Of a stretch of DNA of 34,555 nt, positions 34,115 to 34,555 are shown in pieces. This DNA is from Nitrospira sp. GTDB taxonomy: Bacteria > Nitrospirota > Nitrospiria > Nitrospirales > Nitrospiraceae. Positions within the stretch are counted from its first letter, which is position 1, and every line of letters starts with the position of its first letter. The stretch covers positions 1 through 34,555 of the forward strand of contig JAEURV010000278.1 in assembly GCA_016788465.1 (NCBI GenBank). The letters run 5' to 3'. The notes under the pieces are model-generated. The model was not told where the DNA came from and searched no databases. It saw only the letters and a list, made by a program, of their open reading frames with translations. A program made the position numbers and the translations under genes.

Positions 34115-34555
34115 CGTTCTGCTCTCCTCCACATCGGCCGATTCGGGTCCGCCCTCTTCGCGGACAATCGTGAGTCGGTTGCCAATGCCTTGTCCAGCAC
34201 GGCATTCACAAACTTGGAGGCATCGTCATCTCCGAAACTCTTGGCCAACTCAATCGATTCATCCATCGTCACCTTCGCAGGAACCTCATCGAGCCATAGC
34301 AACTCGTATAGCCCGGCACGCAAAATATTGCGGTCGACGATGGGCATACGACTCACCGTCCAATTCGTCGCATACTTCGCGATAGTGGCGTCCAGCTCCT
34401 TCCGATGTTCCAACACGCCCCGAACCAGCTGCTCTGCAAAAGCCCGAGACTCCTCGGAAGCGGAGTACTCTCGCCAAAACTCATCCAGGCGAAGCTCCCC
34501 CTTTCCATGAATATCGTGCTGAAAGAGAATCTGCAAGGCGCGCTCGCGAGCCTGA
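34111..34555 (-). CDS. nusB: Transcription antitermination factor NusB, 5' end cut by window edge
   Basis: NusB binds boxA RNA with NusE and supports rRNA antitermination. The frame runs off the right edge: the residues before the internal TTG read QARERA, then [11 protein letters not shown]. This is the usual NusB helix 1, so the true start lies outside. Visible family segments are [38 protein letters not shown] and the end [15 protein letters not shown]-like ([28 protein letters not shown], split). Its stop overlaps the purB GTG by 4 bases. Confidence 0.93.
   Translation of the reverse strand, partial: QARERALQILFQHDIHGKGELRLDEFWREYSASEESRAFAEQLVRGVLEHRKELDATIAKYATNWTVSRMPIVDRNILRAGLYELLWLDEVPAKVTMDESIELAKSFGDDDASKFVNAVLDKALATDSRLSAKRADPNRPMWRRAER

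Noticed and set aside
1-34555. CRISPR arrays, tRNA or rRNA genes, insertion sequences
   Set aside because: No regularly spaced direct repeats, cloverleaf-like segments or transposase motifs were noticed on either strand.

Overview
The window looks like chromosomal DNA of a Nitrospira-type bacterium (phylum Nitrospirota). The strongest clue is a periplasmic chlorite dismutase whose C-terminal half closely resembles, from memory, the Nitrospira defluvii enzyme. A complete urea ABC transporter, moderately high GC and many 4-base ATGA/GTGA gene overlaps fit this assignment. No tRNA, rRNA, CRISPR array or insertion sequence was recognised.

Left part (1-6170, minus strand): urtABCDE, a high-affinity urea importer. 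It has a Tat-type substrate-binding protein, two permeases and two ATPases. A long leader with a good sigma70-like promoter lies upstream of urtA, and a stem-loop lies between urtA and urtB.

Middle part (6500-25500) is mixed. It holds a lipoprotein preceded by a possible tiny lipoprotein ORF; scpA-scpB (chromosome condensation), whose promoter suggests a leaderless mRNA; an exported pentapeptide-repeat protein; and a histone-H1-like protein with a lysine-rich half and an acidic half. A cupredoxin follows, then a PqqD-like/methyltransferase protein with a perfect palindrome just before its start. Next is a minus-strand chain recG, coiled-coil gene, ppx/gppA and a lower-GC DUF2971 gene. A TPR/HExxH peptidase is divergent from recG. 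Further on are an exported repeat protein whose ribosome-binding site lies inside a long hairpin, a small membrane protein, and an overlapping cluster (metallo-beta-lactamase-like, TPR, unknown, O-methyltransferase-like).

Right part (25154-34555, minus strand): a purine biosynthesis region in the transcription order nusB (cut by the window edge), purB, cld, purC, a small membrane gene, purS, purQ, a small secreted protein gene, purL, purF and a PilZ gene. PurS, PurQ and PurL form FGAM synthase; PurF starts the pathway; PurC and PurB act later. Chlorite dismutase is coupled to purB by an ATGA overlap, and two long imperfect inverted repeats sit between pur genes.

Start codons were chosen from visible Shine-Dalgarno sites, stop/start overlaps and signal peptides. 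Function calls rest on motif recognition by eye, without database searches.
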